Assembly: GCF_900105595.1 (NCBI RefSeq)
Contig: NZ_LT629784.1
Location: forward strand, 4,060,501 to 4,124,500
DNA from: Stappia sp. ES.058
Lineage (GTDB): Bacteria; Pseudomonadota; Alphaproteobacteria; Rhizobiales; Stappiaceae
Direction of reading: 5' to 3'
Length of the DNA stretch: 64,000 bases
Shown here: in pieces, positions 18,930 through 27,905 of the stretch
Layout: each line of letters opens with the position of its first letter
Position numbering within the stretch: position 1 is the first letter of the stretch
Made by a program: the position numbers and the translations under genes
Notes under the pieces: model-generated
What the model was told of the DNA's origin: nothing
Database searches by the model: none
Seen by the model: the letters and a program-made list of their open reading frames with translations, nothing else

Positions 18930-19892
18930 ATGAGCGATCGCACCCCCGGCCGTGGCCGGATCTATGCCTCGATCACCGAAACCATCGGCGACACGCCGCT
19001 CGTGCGGCTGGACCGGCTGGCGGAGGATGCCGGCGTGAAGGCCGAAATCCTGGCGAAGCTCGAGTTCTTTAACCCGATTTCGAGCGTCAAGGACCGCATC
19101 GGCGTTGCCATGATCGAGGCGCTGGAAGCGCGCGGCACCATTGCGCCGGGCAAGACGACACTGGTCGAGCCCACCTCGGGCAACACCGGCATCGCGCTTG
19201 CCTTCGTCGCCGCCGCCAAGGGCTATCGCCTCATTCTGGTGATGCCGGAGACAATGTCCATCGAACGGCGCAAGATGCTCAAGCTTCTTGGCGCCGAGCT
19301 GGAATTGACCGAAGGACCGAAGGGCATGAAGGGCGCGATCGCGCGCGCCGAGGAGCTTGTGTCGGAGATCGACGGCGCGGTGATGCCGCAGCAGTTCGAC
19401 AATCCGGCCAATCCGGAAATCCACCGTAAGACGACCGCAGAGGAGATCTGGAACGACACGGGCGGCAAGATCGATGCCTTTGTTTCCGGCATCGGCACCG
19501 GGGGAACGATCACCGGCGTGAGCGAGGTGCTGAAGGCCCGCAAGCCCGACATTCATGTCGTTGCGGTAGAGCCGACCGACAGCCCGATTCTGTCCGGCGG
19601 CGACCCCGGTCCGCACAAGATCCAGGGCATCGGAGCCGGGTTCGTTCCGAGCGTCCTGAACACAGAAGTTTATGACGAGGTGGTCCAGGTCAGCAACGAC
19701 GAAGCCTTCGAGATGGCGCGCAAGGCCGCGCTGATCGAAGGTCTGCCGGTCGGGATTTCATCCGGCGCGGCCATTGCAGCCGCCCTCAAGGTGGGCGCGC
19801 GCGGCGAAATGGCCGGAAAACGCATCGTCGTGATCATCCCCTCCTTCGCAGAGCGTTATCTGTCGACGGCGCTGTTCGACGGGCTTGAGTGA
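18930..19892 (+). CDS. cysK: Cysteine synthase A (O-acetylserine sulfhydrylase)
   Basis: PLP enzyme that makes cysteine from O-acetylserine and sulfide. In this 320-residue protein the PLP lysine is Lys54 in [11 protein letters not shown]. The substrate loop is [20 protein letters not shown], the PLP phosphate-binding loop is [10 protein letters not shown], and GISSGAA is present near the end. GGGAG precedes the ATG at 18930. A rho-independent terminator follows at 19939. Confidence 0.95.
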   Translation: MSDRTPGRGRIYASITETIGDTPLVRLDRLAEDAGVKAEILAKLEFFNPISSVKDRIGVAMIEALEARGTIAPGKTTLVEPTSGNTGIALAFVAAAKGYRLILVMPETMSIERRKMLKLLGAELELTEGPKGMKGAIARAEELVSEIDGAVMPQQFDNPANPEIHRKTTAEEIWNDTGGKIDAFVSGIGTGGTITGVSEVLKARKPDIHVVAVEPTDSPILSGGDPGPHKIQGIGAGFVPSVLNTEVYDEVVQVSNDEAFEMARKAALIEGLPVGISSGAAIAAALKVGARGEMAGKRIVVIIPSFAERYLSTALFDGLE

Positions 19893-19938
19893 GGGATCGA
19901 TACGACTGCCACGGCTTTCGAATTCGGTTGAGACTTGG

Positions 19939-19966
19939 AACGGCGGGATCGCGGATCCCGCCGTTT
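19939..19966. terminator. Bidirectional rho-independent terminator after cysK
   Basis: The arm AACGGCGGGATC (19939-19950) and its complement GATCCCGCCGTT (19954-19965) enclose a 3-base loop and are followed by TTT. It lies between the convergent cysK and MFS-spermidine-synthase-like genes and could serve both. Confidence 0.85.
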
Positions 19967-19987
19967 TTGCGCCGGTGCCTTGCTGTC

Positions 19988-21571
19988 TCAGGGCCGCGCG
20001 CCGATGAGGCGGTCGATGGGGGCATAGTCGTCCGTAAGGACCGGGGGATCGAGCGCCTCCACAAGGCCGGCAACGCGTGGCGGCGGAATGCGCCCGATGA
20101 TGCGGCTCGGTACGCCCGGTACGGTCGCGGCGAGGACCATGCGCCCGGTCGGTGACGGCGCGGTGCCGGCCATCAGCACAAAGGTCGTGCGCCCGCCAGC
20201 GGCGAAATCCTCCGCCTCCACCCAGACCTCCACGACCGGAAAGACCTTTTTCAGCGTGCGAACGCCGGCGGCCAACGCCCGCAGGCTGTCGGTGTGGTCG
20301 ATGAGGTTCATCAGGTAAAATCCGTCCGGCGCCAGACTGTCCGCGATCTCCTCGTAGAATTCACGCGTCACGAGATGCGCGGGAACGGCGATGTCGGTGA
20401 AGGCATCGCCGACGACCACCTGGAAGCCCCCGACTGTCCTGAGCGCGACCCGCGCATCCGCATGAGTGACGGTGAAGCGCGATGTCTCGACATCGAAATC
20501 GGCTGTGGCGATACGGGTCACCTCAGGATCGATTTCAGCAACGACGAGACCGGGCCGGTCTCCCTCCGCGCTCCAGGCGCGCGGCAGCGTCAGCGCTCCG
20601 CCGCCGATGAAGAATGCGCGTTCGGGAAGACCTCCCAACCGAGCGCGGGCGATCGCGTCGATGGTCGCGACATAGGGCATTTCAAGGCGTGTCGGTTCGC
20701 CCAGGACGTTGATGCCGTGGCCGAGATGGTCGAGCACCATCAGTCGCGCCGGTGCCCCGACGTCGGCGCCGACATCGATGGAGCGGATGCAGTAGTAGCG
20801 GCTTTCCACCGTGCAGGCGGTTGCCGGCGTGAACGGCGTTGCGGCGAGCGCTGCAAGGGCAAAAAGCGTGAGGATGCCGGCCGTGGCCGTCGCCGGGCCC
20901 GTTTCTCTGCCGGTGGAACCGTGCCGGCGCAGCATCGCCAGACAGGCAAGCGCAAAGGCCACATACGCCGCCGCAACCACCACCAGCGTCCAGGTCGTCC
21001 CGATCCAGGAAATGAACAGATAGCCTGCCGACAACGTCCCGGCGATTGCCCCGATGGCGCTGAGCGCATGCAGGGCGCCCAGCGCCCGTCCGCTGCGTGC
21101 CCTGTCCTCGATGGCGAGTCGGGCCAGGATCGGCGAGGGGATGCCGGCGGCAAAACTTGGAAGGAAGAACAAAATCCCCGTGAGGGCGACGATGCCGCCA
21201 ATCGGGCCGGGAACAGCGTTGAGCACCGGTGTCGATACCAGCCGGATCAGGGGAAGCGCTGCAAGGGTCGTGAGCGCGCCAAGCGCACCGGAGGCGGCGA
21301 GCCAGGCGAGCGCGGAGCGCGGCGGTCGGTCGGCGACCAGGCCGCCGACCCAGTGGCCGGCGGAAAAGCCGGCGAGCACCACGGCAATGACCGCGGTCCA
21401 CGTGTAGAGCGACATGCCGACATAGGGCGCGAGCATCCGCCCGGCGACGATCTCGACCACGAGGCCGGCGGCCGCAACGAGAAACTGCGCGCCGAGCAGG
21501 AACCACAGCGGAACGGTGCTTTGCGACGCAACGGCTCTGGCGGTTTGGTGGGAGGCGGTTTCGGCTGTCAT
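19988..21571 (-). CDS. Fused MFS-type/spermidine synthase-like protein
   Basis: A 527-residue membrane protein. The N-terminal half has about seven hydrophobic helices in the style of a truncated transporter (LGAQFLVAAAGLVVEIVAGR, GFSAGHWVGGLVADR). The C-terminal half is a SpeE-like methyltransferase fold: RAFFIGGGALTLPRAW, GLVVAEIDPEVTRIA and VVVGDAFTDIAVPAHL. Such fused-MFS spermidine synthase proteins are widespread, but polyamine synthesis by them is mostly unproven. The ATG at 21571 is my choice; one at 21604 (GAGG just upstream, 15 bp after the glutathione transferase gene) is equally possible. Its position downstream of that gene suggests co-transcription. Confidence 0.8.
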   Translation of the reverse strand: MTAETASHQTARAVASQSTVPLWFLLGAQFLVAAAGLVVEIVAGRMLAPYVGMSLYTWTAVIAVVLAGFSAGHWVGGLVADRPPRSALAWLAASGALGALTTLAALPLIRLVSTPVLNAVPGPIGGIVALTGILFFLPSFAAGIPSPILARLAIEDRARSGRALGALHALSAIGAIAGTLSAGYLFISWIGTTWTLVVVAAAYVAFALACLAMLRRHGSTGRETGPATATAGILTLFALAALAATPFTPATACTVESRYYCIRSIDVGADVGAPARLMVLDHLGHGINVLGEPTRLEMPYVATIDAIARARLGGLPERAFFIGGGALTLPRAWSAEGDRPGLVVAEIDPEVTRIATADFDVETSRFTVTHADARVALRTVGGFQVVVGDAFTDIAVPAHLVTREFYEEIADSLAPDGFYLMNLIDHTDSLRALAAGVRTLKKVFPVVEVWVEAEDFAAGGRTTFVLMAGTAPSPTGRMVLAATVPGVPSRIIGRIPPPRVAGLVEALDPPVLTDDYAPIDRLIGARP

Positions 21572-21619
21572 GGGGTCGAGCCTAGCCCCTCGGCGCGGGG
21601 GCATCCAGCCTCATGCGCA

Positions 21620-22267
21620 TCAATCCGCAGGCGGCCCGATACGGTCCGGATGCGCGGCGGCGAAGGCCGCGATCTCGCTGCAGGCCGCGTCGATTTCCAC
21701 CGCGCGTGGCATCTCCGTCAGGTCGACGCCCCAGCGCCGGGCGTTGTAAATCTGCGGCACGAGGCACAGGTCGGCCATCGTCGGTGTGGTGCCGTGGCAG
21801 AAGGTGCCGGTCTTGCCATCGGCCAGCATCTGCTCGACGGCGATCAGTCCATTGGTAATGAATGTCTGCATCCAGGCGATCTTTTCGGCATCGCCACCGC
21901 CCATGAGCTTCACGACATGGGCAACGGTGTTCAGGTTGCAGACCGGATGAATTTCCATGGCGATCGCATGGGAAATTGCCCGGACACGCTGCCGTTCCAC
22001 CGGTGTGGCGGGAAGCAGCGTGCCGGTCTCGCGCGTTTCGTGAAGATACTCGATGATCGAGAGCGATTGCGTCAGGACGGAGCCATCGATCTCCAGCGAC
22101 GGAACCAGACCCTGCGGATTGCGCGCGCGGTTCTCTGCGCCCCGCTGGTTGCCTTTCAACAAATCGACGGCCACCGTGTCATGCTCGATCCCGAGCAGGT
22201 TGAGCGCGATCCGAACCCGGTAGCTTGCCGAGGAACGCCAGTAGTCGAAGAGTACGGGTCGGGTCAC
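21620..22267 (-). CDS. maiA: Maleylacetoacetate isomerase-like glutathione S-transferase
   Basis: A 215-residue zeta-class glutathione transferase. The N-terminal thioredoxin domain has the active-site motif YWRSSASYRVRIALNL, where zeta enzymes use a Ser/Ser(Cys) pair, then NPQGLVPSLEIDG and TQSLSIIEYL. The C-terminal domain includes HPVCNLNT and TMADLCLVPQIYNARRWGVD. Maleylacetoacetate isomerase converts maleylacetoacetate to fumarylacetoacetate in tyrosine breakdown, but no other genes of that pathway are near. GTG at 22267 has AGGAGG eight bases upstream, so I reject the longer frame to 22447. Confidence 0.85.
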   Translation of the reverse strand: MTRPVLFDYWRSSASYRVRIALNLLGIEHDTVAVDLLKGNQRGAENRARNPQGLVPSLEIDGSVLTQSLSIIEYLHETRETGTLLPATPVERQRVRAISHAIAMEIHPVCNLNTVAHVVKLMGGGDAEKIAWMQTFITNGLIAVEQMLADGKTGTFCHGTTPTMADLCLVPQIYNARRWGVDLTEMPRAVEIDAACSEIAAFAAAHPDRIGPPAD

Positions 22268-22642
22268 GGAAAATCCTCCTGCAATGACGGGTCTGTTTGG
22301 CAGGCCGTCGGACATGGCCTTTCCCGCAAGCGTATCGCATGGGTATCCGCTCAGGCCAAGGGGCGGTTCAAAAGGCAAAGGAGGAAAAGCGCTCTGAATC
22401 ATGGGCTTGGCCGGGTCAGATCCGGGCATCGAAGTGCCTTGCGACAAAAAATTTGACTATTTGGTCAAAAATCGGCTCCAATATCGAAAGTGGACGTGTC
22501 TCCGCCAAACGAGAGACGCGCCGCGAGCAATCGCCTGGCCGGCAATCGAAGAACGCGAAATGCGTCGCAAATGTCGGCTTCTTGAGGAGAACATTGCGCC
22601 GGAGGTCCGTTCGCGGCCCCGGCCTTGGCATAAGGTGCAGCC
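22268..22642. other. maiA/preT divergent intergenic region
   Basis: This 375-bp gap separates the divergent maiA and preT genes. Its one clear element is a RutR-type palindrome at 22453-22468. The sequence around the palindrome is A/T-rich, unlike the rest of the gap. No small gene with a convincing ribosome binding site was found. Confidence 0.6.
22453..22468. promoter_or_regulatory. RutR-type operator upstream of preTA
   Basis: TTGACTATTTGGTCAA differs at one position from the E. coli RutR consensus TTGACCA-N2-TGGTCAA and lies in an A/T-rich context. It is about 175 bp upstream of the preT ATG. Two near-identical palindromes precede the tandem TetR genes at 28627-28677, so all three are probably bound by the RutR homologue encoded here. 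Confidence 0.75.
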
Positions 22643-23998
22643 ATGGCTGACGCACTCCCGGGGCCCGACATCCGCACGGGTCGCCTCTCGCCTGACGACT
22701 ATCTTGAAAACTTCGACGATCTGCATCCGCCGCTCGGCAGGCATGAGGCCAGCGTGGAAGCTGACCGCTGTTACTTCTGCTACGACGCGCCCTGCACGAT
22801 CGCCTGCCCGACCTCGATCGATATCCCGAAGTTCATCCGTCAGATCTCGACCGGCAACCCGATCGGCTCGGCCAAGACGATCTTCGCGGAAAACATTCTG
22901 GGCGGCATGTGTGCACGCGTCTGCCCGACCGAAACGCTTTGCGAGGAAGCCTGTGTCCGCAATCTGGCGGAGGACAAGCCCGTCCAGATCGGCCTGTTGC
23001 AGCGCTATGCCACCGACACCTATCTCGAGCGGCTCGCGCAGCACCCGTACAGTCGCGCGGCCTCGACGGGAAAGACGGTCGCTGTCGTCGGTGGCGGGCC
23101 GGCCGGGCTGAGCTGTGCGCATGCCCTTGCGCGCGAAGGCCATGACGTTGCGATTTTCGACGCCCGCGAGAAGCTCGGCGGCCTGAACGAATATGGCATC
23201 GCCGCCTACAAGACCACCAACGACTTCGCGCAGACCGAGGTCGATTTCGTGCTCGCCATCGGTGGCATCACCGTCAACTGTGGCAAGGCGCTGGGCCGTG
23301 ATGTCACGCTCGCCGATCTGCGCAAGGACTTCGATGCGGTTTTTCTCGGCATGGGCCTGCCCGGCGTCAACGCCTTGAAAACCGAGGGTGAAGCCCTTGA
23401 AGGGGTGATCGACGCGGTCGCCTACATCGCGGAACTTCGCCAGACCATGGATCTCTCCAGCCTGCCGGTTGGCCGCAAGGTGGTGGTGATCGGCGGCGGC
23501 ATGACAGCCATCGACATCGCGGTGCAGGCCAAGCGGCTGGGTGCGGAAGAGGTCACCATCGCCTATCGCCGCGACCGCGATGCGATGAAGGCGAGCGCCT
23601 ATGAGCAGGAAGTGGCGCTGACCAACGGCGTCGTGATTCGCGAATGGCTGCAGCCCAAACGCCTTGTCGGCGAGGGCGGCCATGTCTCGGCCATCGAACT
23701 TGAACGCACCGCGCAGGATGCCTCGGGACGGCATTCGGGCACCGGCGAGACCGTGACGCTCGATGCGGATCAGGTCTTCAAGGCGATCGGCCAGACCTTC
23801 GTGCCCGATGCGTTCGGCGGCGCGGAGGCTCTGTCGCTGGACGGCGGCCGGCTTGGTGTCGACGCGGAGCGGCGAACCTCGCTCTCCGACGTCTGGGCTG
23901 GCGGAGATTGCATCGCCGAGGGCGAGGATCTGACGGTGGCCGCCGTCGAGGACGGCAAACTCGCTGCCCGCTCCATTCATGCCGCGTTGAGCGCTTGA
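22643..23998 (+). CDS. preT: NAD-dependent dihydropyrimidine dehydrogenase subunit PreT
   Basis: PreT is the FAD-containing electron-input subunit of bacterial dihydropyrimidine dehydrogenase, passing electrons from NADH to PreA for reduction of uracil and thymine. The 451-residue protein begins with an N-terminal Fe-S domain (Cys43, 46, 51, 55 in CYFCYDAPCTIAC and Cys90, 94, 100, 104 in CARVCPTETLCEEAC). Two Rossmann folds follow (VAVVGGGPAGLS at 146-157 and VVVIGGGMTAID near 290). The C-terminus has DVWAGGDCIAEGEDLTVAAV. PreA follows after 69 bp with its own strong ribosome binding site. Confidence 0.95.
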   Translation: MADALPGPDIRTGRLSPDDYLENFDDLHPPLGRHEASVEADRCYFCYDAPCTIACPTSIDIPKFIRQISTGNPIGSAKTIFAENILGGMCARVCPTETLCEEACVRNLAEDKPVQIGLLQRYATDTYLERLAQHPYSRAASTGKTVAVVGGGPAGLSCAHALAREGHDVAIFDAREKLGGLNEYGIAAYKTTNDFAQTEVDFVLAIGGITVNCGKALGRDVTLADLRKDFDAVFLGMGLPGVNALKTEGEALEGVIDAVAYIAELRQTMDLSSLPVGRKVVVIGGGMTAIDIAVQAKRLGAEEVTIAYRRDRDAMKASAYEQEVALTNGVVIREWLQPKRLVGEGGHVSAIELERTAQDASGRHSGTGETVTLDADQVFKAIGQTFVPDAFGGAEALSLDGGRLGVDAERRTSLSDVWAGGDCIAEGEDLTVAAVEDGKLAARSIHAALSA

Positions 23999-24067
23999 CC
24001 GACAAGCACCGCGTGCGTCACCCTCATTTTTCAACCGCGGGCAAGCCCCCGTGGGGAGGATCACGAA

Positions 24068-25378
24068 ATGGCTGATCTCAGCACAAACTTCATCGGCATC
24101 AAGTCGCCGAACCCGTTCTGGCTGGCCTCCGCGCCGCCGACCGACAAGGAATACAACGTCGTGCGCGCCTTCAAGGCGGGCTGGGGCGGCGTTGTCTGGA
24201 AGACGCTGGGCGAGGACCCGGCGGTGGTCAACGTCAACGGCCCGCGTTACGGCGCGATCCATGGCCATGACCGCAATCTGATCGGCTTCAACAACATCGA
24301 GCTGATCACCGACCGTCCGCTGGAGGTCAACCTGCGCGAGATCAAGCAGGTCAAGCGCGACTGGCCCGATCGTGCAATGGTCGTCTCGCTGATGGTGCCT
24401 TGCGAGGAACAGAGCTGGATCGACATTCTCAAGAAGGTCGAGGACACGGGAGCGGACGGCATCGAACTGAACTTCGGCTGTCCGCACGGCATGTCGGAGC
24501 GCGGCATGGGCTCGGCCGTCGGCCAGGTGCCCGAATACATCGAGATGGTCACCCGCTGGTGCAAGCAGCACAGCCGCATGCCGGTGATCGTCAAGCTGAC
24601 GCCGAATATCACCGACATCCGCAAGCCTGCCCAGGCGGCCAAAGCCGGCGGTGCGGACGCCGTGTCGCTGATCAACACGATCAACTCCATCGTTTCGGTC
24701 GACCTCGACCAGATGGCGCCCGAACCCACTATCGACGGGCGCGGCGCTCATGGCGGTTATTGCGGTCCGGCGGTCAAGCCGATCGCGCTCAACATGGTGG
24801 CCGAGATCGCCCGGGATCCCGAAACCCACGGGATTCCGATTTCCGGCATCGGTGGTGTCACCACCTGGAAGGATGCTGCCGAATTCATGGCGCTGGGCGC
24901 CGGCACCGTTCAGGTGTGCACGGCGGCGATGACCTACGGCTTCAAGATCGTCGAGGAGATGAAGGACGGTCTCAGCGACTGGATGGACGACAAGGGTTAC
25001 ACCAGCGTCGACGAGGTTGTCGGTCGCGCCGTTCCCAATGTGACTGACTGGCAGAAGCTCAACCTCAACTATGTGGTGAAGGCGCATATCGACCAGGATG
25101 CCTGCATCCAGTGCGGTCGTTGCCACATCGCCTGCGAGGACACCTCGCATCAGGCCATTACGTCGATGAAGGACGGATTGCGCCATTTCGAGGTGATCGA
25201 CGAGGAATGCGTTGGCTGCAATCTGTGCGTTTCGGTCTGCCCGGTGGAAAATTGCATCTCCATGGTCGAGATGACGGAGGGCACGGATCCGCGGACAGGC
25301 AGGAAGATCGATCGCGATTACGCCAACTGGACGACGCATCCGAACAATCCGAACCGGGTGATGGAAGCCGCTGAGTGA
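24068..25378 (+). CDS. preA: NAD-dependent dihydropyrimidine dehydrogenase subunit PreA
   Basis: Catalytic subunit that reduces uracil or thymine to the 5,6-dihydro form. The FMN-binding TIM barrel (about 1-330) has SPNPFWLASAPPTDKEYN, GVVWKTLGED, ELNFGCPHGMSERGMGSAVG, VIVKLTPNITDI and ISGIGGVTTWKDAAEF. Two C-terminal 4Fe-4S clusters are ligated by CIQCGRCHIAC (from residue 346) and CVGCNLCVSVCPVENC. Where mammalian enzyme has its catalytic cysteine (GLACGQ), this protein reads GSAVGQ. E. coli PreA, as I recall it, also lacks the cysteine there. GGGGAGGA precedes the ATG. At 436 residues it is slightly longer than the E. coli protein. Confidence 0.95.
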   Translation: MADLSTNFIGIKSPNPFWLASAPPTDKEYNVVRAFKAGWGGVVWKTLGEDPAVVNVNGPRYGAIHGHDRNLIGFNNIELITDRPLEVNLREIKQVKRDWPDRAMVVSLMVPCEEQSWIDILKKVEDTGADGIELNFGCPHGMSERGMGSAVGQVPEYIEMVTRWCKQHSRMPVIVKLTPNITDIRKPAQAAKAGGADAVSLINTINSIVSVDLDQMAPEPTIDGRGAHGGYCGPAVKPIALNMVAEIARDPETHGIPISGIGGVTTWKDAAEFMALGAGTVQVCTAAMTYGFKIVEEMKDGLSDWMDDKGYTSVDEVVGRAVPNVTDWQKLNLNYVVKAHIDQDACIQCGRCHIACEDTSHQAITSMKDGLRHFEVIDEECVGCNLCVSVCPVENCISMVEMTEGTDPRTGRKIDRDYANWTTHPNNPNRVMEAAE

Positions 25379-25412
25379 ACCGGCAACCGCAACACGCTGG
25401 GCGGAGATCGCG

Positions 25413-26333
25413 ATGAGCGTCTCCGCCGAAAACGCGAGACCGGAAACCGGAACCGGGCGCGCCCATCTGGCGATGCTCGGTTTCGTTTTTCTCGTCTCCA
25501 CGTCCTTTCCGGTCGGCCATGCCATTACCGGGGATCTCGCGCCGGCGGTGCTTACGGCCCTGCGGTTTTGCCTGGCGGCCACGATCTTCGCCGGCATCGC
25601 GACCTTCAAGGGCCTGTGGCAACGGCCGAAACTGTCCCGCTTCCCGGTCTATATTCTCATTGCGATCGTGCTGAATATCTTCTTCGTGACGATGTTCGAG
25701 GCGCTGCGCTACACCAGCGCGCTCAATGCGGGCGCGGTCTTCACCCTTCTGCCCGCGTTCACGGCAATCGCCGGGTTCCTGTTGCTGCGGCAAAAGTCCT
25801 CGCGACGCCAGATCGCCTGTCTTGCAATCGGCGCTGCGGGTGCCCTTCTGGTTCTTTATGGCGCGGATCTCGACCGTCTCCTGCGCTTCGAGATCGGGAC
25901 CGGTGAGACGATCTTCCTCGTCGGCGTGATCTCCTACGCTTTCTATTCGCCGCTGATGCGCTTGCTCAATCGCGGCGAGCCGCTGGAGGTGTTCAACTTC
26001 TGGATCCTGACCTGTGGCGCGGTCATGCTGCTTGCCTATGGTCATGAGGACCTTGGGCGCACGGTCTGGTCCGATGTGCCGTCGCTGGCGTTCGTCGGCG
26101 TCGCCTATCTTGCGATTTTCCCGACCGCGTCGAGCTTCTTTTTCGCGACCTACGCCAGCCTGCGCCTGCCGTCGGGACCGGTAATGGCCTATACCTATCT
26201 TCTGCCGTCCTTCGTGCTGTTCGAGACGCTGGCGCTGGGCGCGCCCTGGCCAGGTCTCTGGACGCTCGCAGGCGTTGCGGTGACTTCGGTTGCGACGCTG
26301 GCCCTGCAGCGCGACACCCGTCGAACAGGGTGA
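25413..26333 (+). CDS. DMT/EamA family transporter
   Basis: A 306-residue inner-membrane protein with about ten hydrophobic helices and the two EamA repeats of the drug/metabolite transporter superfamily (FVFLVSTSFPVGHAITG ... FTLLPAFTAIAGFLLLRQK; second repeat from TIFLVGVISYAFYSPLMRLL to the end). It starts 34 bp after preA with GGAGAT upstream, so it is probably part of the preTA operon. That context hints at a pyrimidine or degradation-product carrier, but the family's substrates are diverse and this is inference. It converges with the lytic transglycosylase gene. Confidence 0.87.
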   Translation: MSVSAENARPETGTGRAHLAMLGFVFLVSTSFPVGHAITGDLAPAVLTALRFCLAATIFAGIATFKGLWQRPKLSRFPVYILIAIVLNIFFVTMFEALRYTSALNAGAVFTLLPAFTAIAGFLLLRQKSSRRQIACLAIGAAGALLVLYGADLDRLLRFEIGTGETIFLVGVISYAFYSPLMRLLNRGEPLEVFNFWILTCGAVMLLAYGHEDLGRTVWSDVPSLAFVGVAYLAIFPTASSFFFATYASLRLPSGPVMAYTYLLPSFVLFETLALGAPWPGLWTLAGVAVTSVATLALQRDTRRTG

Positions 26334-26345
26334 TGCGCCGGGCTG

Positions 26346-27164
26346 CTACTTCTTCAGCTGCGTGGCCATATAGGCGATGGTCTTGCGATAGACCTCCGCG
26401 CGGTTCCAGTCGCGCAAAACCCCGTAGTTGCCTGTTCCTGGCGACCAGTCGGCCCCCTTGCGCCAGCCGTGTCGCCTGAGAAAATTCGCCGTCGAGGCAA
26501 AGACATCCGGCTTGCTGCGGATCAGATTGGGGCGTCCGTCGCCGTCGAAATCGACCGCGTAGCGCTCGTAGCTCGAGGCCAGGAACTGGGTCTGGCCGAT
26601 TTCTCCCGCCCATGCCCCCTTCATGTCGCGAATCCGCATCATGCCCCGGGCGGCAATCCGCAGCGCACTCATCAGCTCGTTCGTGAAGAATTTCGAACGT
26701 CGGCAATCATAGGCAAGCGTTGCGAGCGAGGAAAAGATCGGAATGTCGCCCATGAACCGGCCGAAACCCGATTCCAGCCCCCAGATCGAGACGATGATTT
26801 CCTTCGGCACACCGTATTTGCGCTCCACCCGGTCCAGCACGACCGCGTGCTGTCGCATCCGCTTGCGGCCGATGGCAATGGTGCTTGGGGGCGCGCGGCG
26901 GGCCAGGAACTGTTTGAAGCTCAGCTTGAAGGATTTCTGGTTCCGGTCGCGGCGGATGACCTTGCTGTTGTAGCGCAGCCCCCCAAGCGCGGCCTTCACC
27001 GTTCTGGATGAAACCCCCGAAGCTACCGCCTGTCGCTGGAAATCGGCAAGCCAGGCCGGGAAGCCTTGCGCTGTGTTGCCACAGGAGGCGGCGATGGCAT
27101 CATTCGCGCCGAGCGAGAGACCAAGACACAAAACGCCGGCAACGAGTATCCGGGAAGCACGCAT
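26346..27164 (-). CDS. MltB-family lytic murein transglycosylase
   Basis: A 272-residue exported enzyme that cleaves peptidoglycan glycan strands with formation of 1,6-anhydro-MurNAc ends. A signal peptide ends near ANDAIAASC; the residue after AIAAS is a cysteine, but the sequence is not a good lipobox. The catalytic Glu is in IWGLESGFGRFMGDIPIF, followed by the family's LATLAYDCRRSKFF, GEIGQTQFLASSY and YAVDFDGDGRPNL. The C-terminal peptidoglycan-binding domain found in some relatives is missing. It lies inside the pyrimidine locus without an obvious functional link. Confidence 0.9.
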   Translation of the reverse strand: MRASRILVAGVLCLGLSLGANDAIAASCGNTAQGFPAWLADFQRQAVASGVSSRTVKAALGGLRYNSKVIRRDRNQKSFKLSFKQFLARRAPPSTIAIGRKRMRQHAVVLDRVERKYGVPKEIIVSIWGLESGFGRFMGDIPIFSSLATLAYDCRRSKFFTNELMSALRIAARGMMRIRDMKGAWAGEIGQTQFLASSYERYAVDFDGDGRPNLIRSKPDVFASTANFLRRHGWRKGADWSPGTGNYGVLRDWNRAEVYRKTIAYMATQLKK

Positions 27165-27272
27165 GGGTATCCTCGCAAGCTTGGCGCCCCGCCCGCCGGC
27201 GTGCGCGTTCAGGGTATGCGGCGCACGCGCGACGCAGCGTAATGAGCAAGGATACCTTGCGCTGAGTTGAGA

Positions 27273-27905
27273 TCAAGCGCGCGGCAGGAGGCCTTCGAAG
27301 AGCAGCGCAGACAGGGTTTCCAGAGCCCCCTTGCGAAACCGGTCGTCGTCAATGCCGGACCCGGTCAGCGCCTCGATCTGCGGAGCGAAATCGGCGTAGT
27401 GCTGGGTGGTCGCCCAGATCAGGAAAATCAGGTGATAGGGGTCGACGTCTCGGATCTTCCCGGCCTTTGCCCAGTGGCGAAGCACTTCGGCCTTTTCCTC
27501 GACAAGTGCCTTGAGCGGTCCTTCCAGAACGTCGCGGATCATCGGAGCGCCCTGCATCACCTCGTTGGCGAAGAGCCGTGAGGCCTCCGGTTCGTTGGCG
27601 GAAAACCGAAGTTTCTGTTCGACATAGGCGGTGAGTTCGCGACGCGGATCGCCGTCGGGGTCGAGCGTGCGCAAGGGCGCCAGCCAGCGCTCCAGCAGGC
27701 CGGCGAGCACCGCCTTGTAGATCTCCGACTTGGAGCCGAAATAATACAGAAGGTTCGACTTGGACATGCCGGCATCGCTGGCGATCTGGTCGACGCGGGT
27801 GCCGCGGTATCCGAAGCGGGCGAAGGTTCCAAGCGCCGCTTCCAGAATGCGGGCCCGGTTTCTTTCCTGAATGCGGGTGCGGCGCGGCTGATCGTCCACG
27901 CTCAT
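27273..27905 (-). CDS. rutR: TetR-family regulator RutR
   Basis: A 210-residue TetR protein close to E. coli RutR along its whole length. The helix-turn-helix region reads FGYRGTRVDQIASDAGMSKS, followed by NLLYYFGSKSEIYKAVL, RWLAPLRTLDPD, EASRLFANEVMQGAPMI, PLKALVEEKAEVL and DPYHLIFLIWATTQHYADFA. RutR senses uracil or thymine and controls pyrimidine use. The ATG at 27905 overlaps the stop of the upstream TetR gene by four bases (ATGA). The same frame stays open far upstream, but that is an alternative frame of the first TetR gene, not a fusion. RutR-type palindromes lie just upstream of the pair. Confidence 0.92.
   Translation of the reverse strand: MSVDDQPRRTRIQERNRARILEAALGTFARFGYRGTRVDQIASDAGMSKSNLLYYFGSKSEIYKAVLAGLLERWLAPLRTLDPDGDPRRELTAYVEQKLRFSANEPEASRLFANEVMQGAPMIRDVLEGPLKALVEEKAEVLRHWAKAGKIRDVDPYHLIFLIWATTQHYADFAPQIEALTGSGIDDDRFRKGALETLSALLFEGLLPRA

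Noticed and set aside
20294..22456. A 720-codon plus-strand frame opposite the MFS-spermidine-synthase-like gene and maiA
   Set aside because: Antisense to conserved genes, with low-complexity Arg/Gly/Asp-rich sequence and no domain.
22457..25609. A 1050-codon open frame on the minus strand covering preT and preA
   Set aside because: It lies antisense to two clearly conserved genes, has no recognisable domain and shows the Arg/His/Asp-rich composition usual for shadow frames in high-GC DNA.
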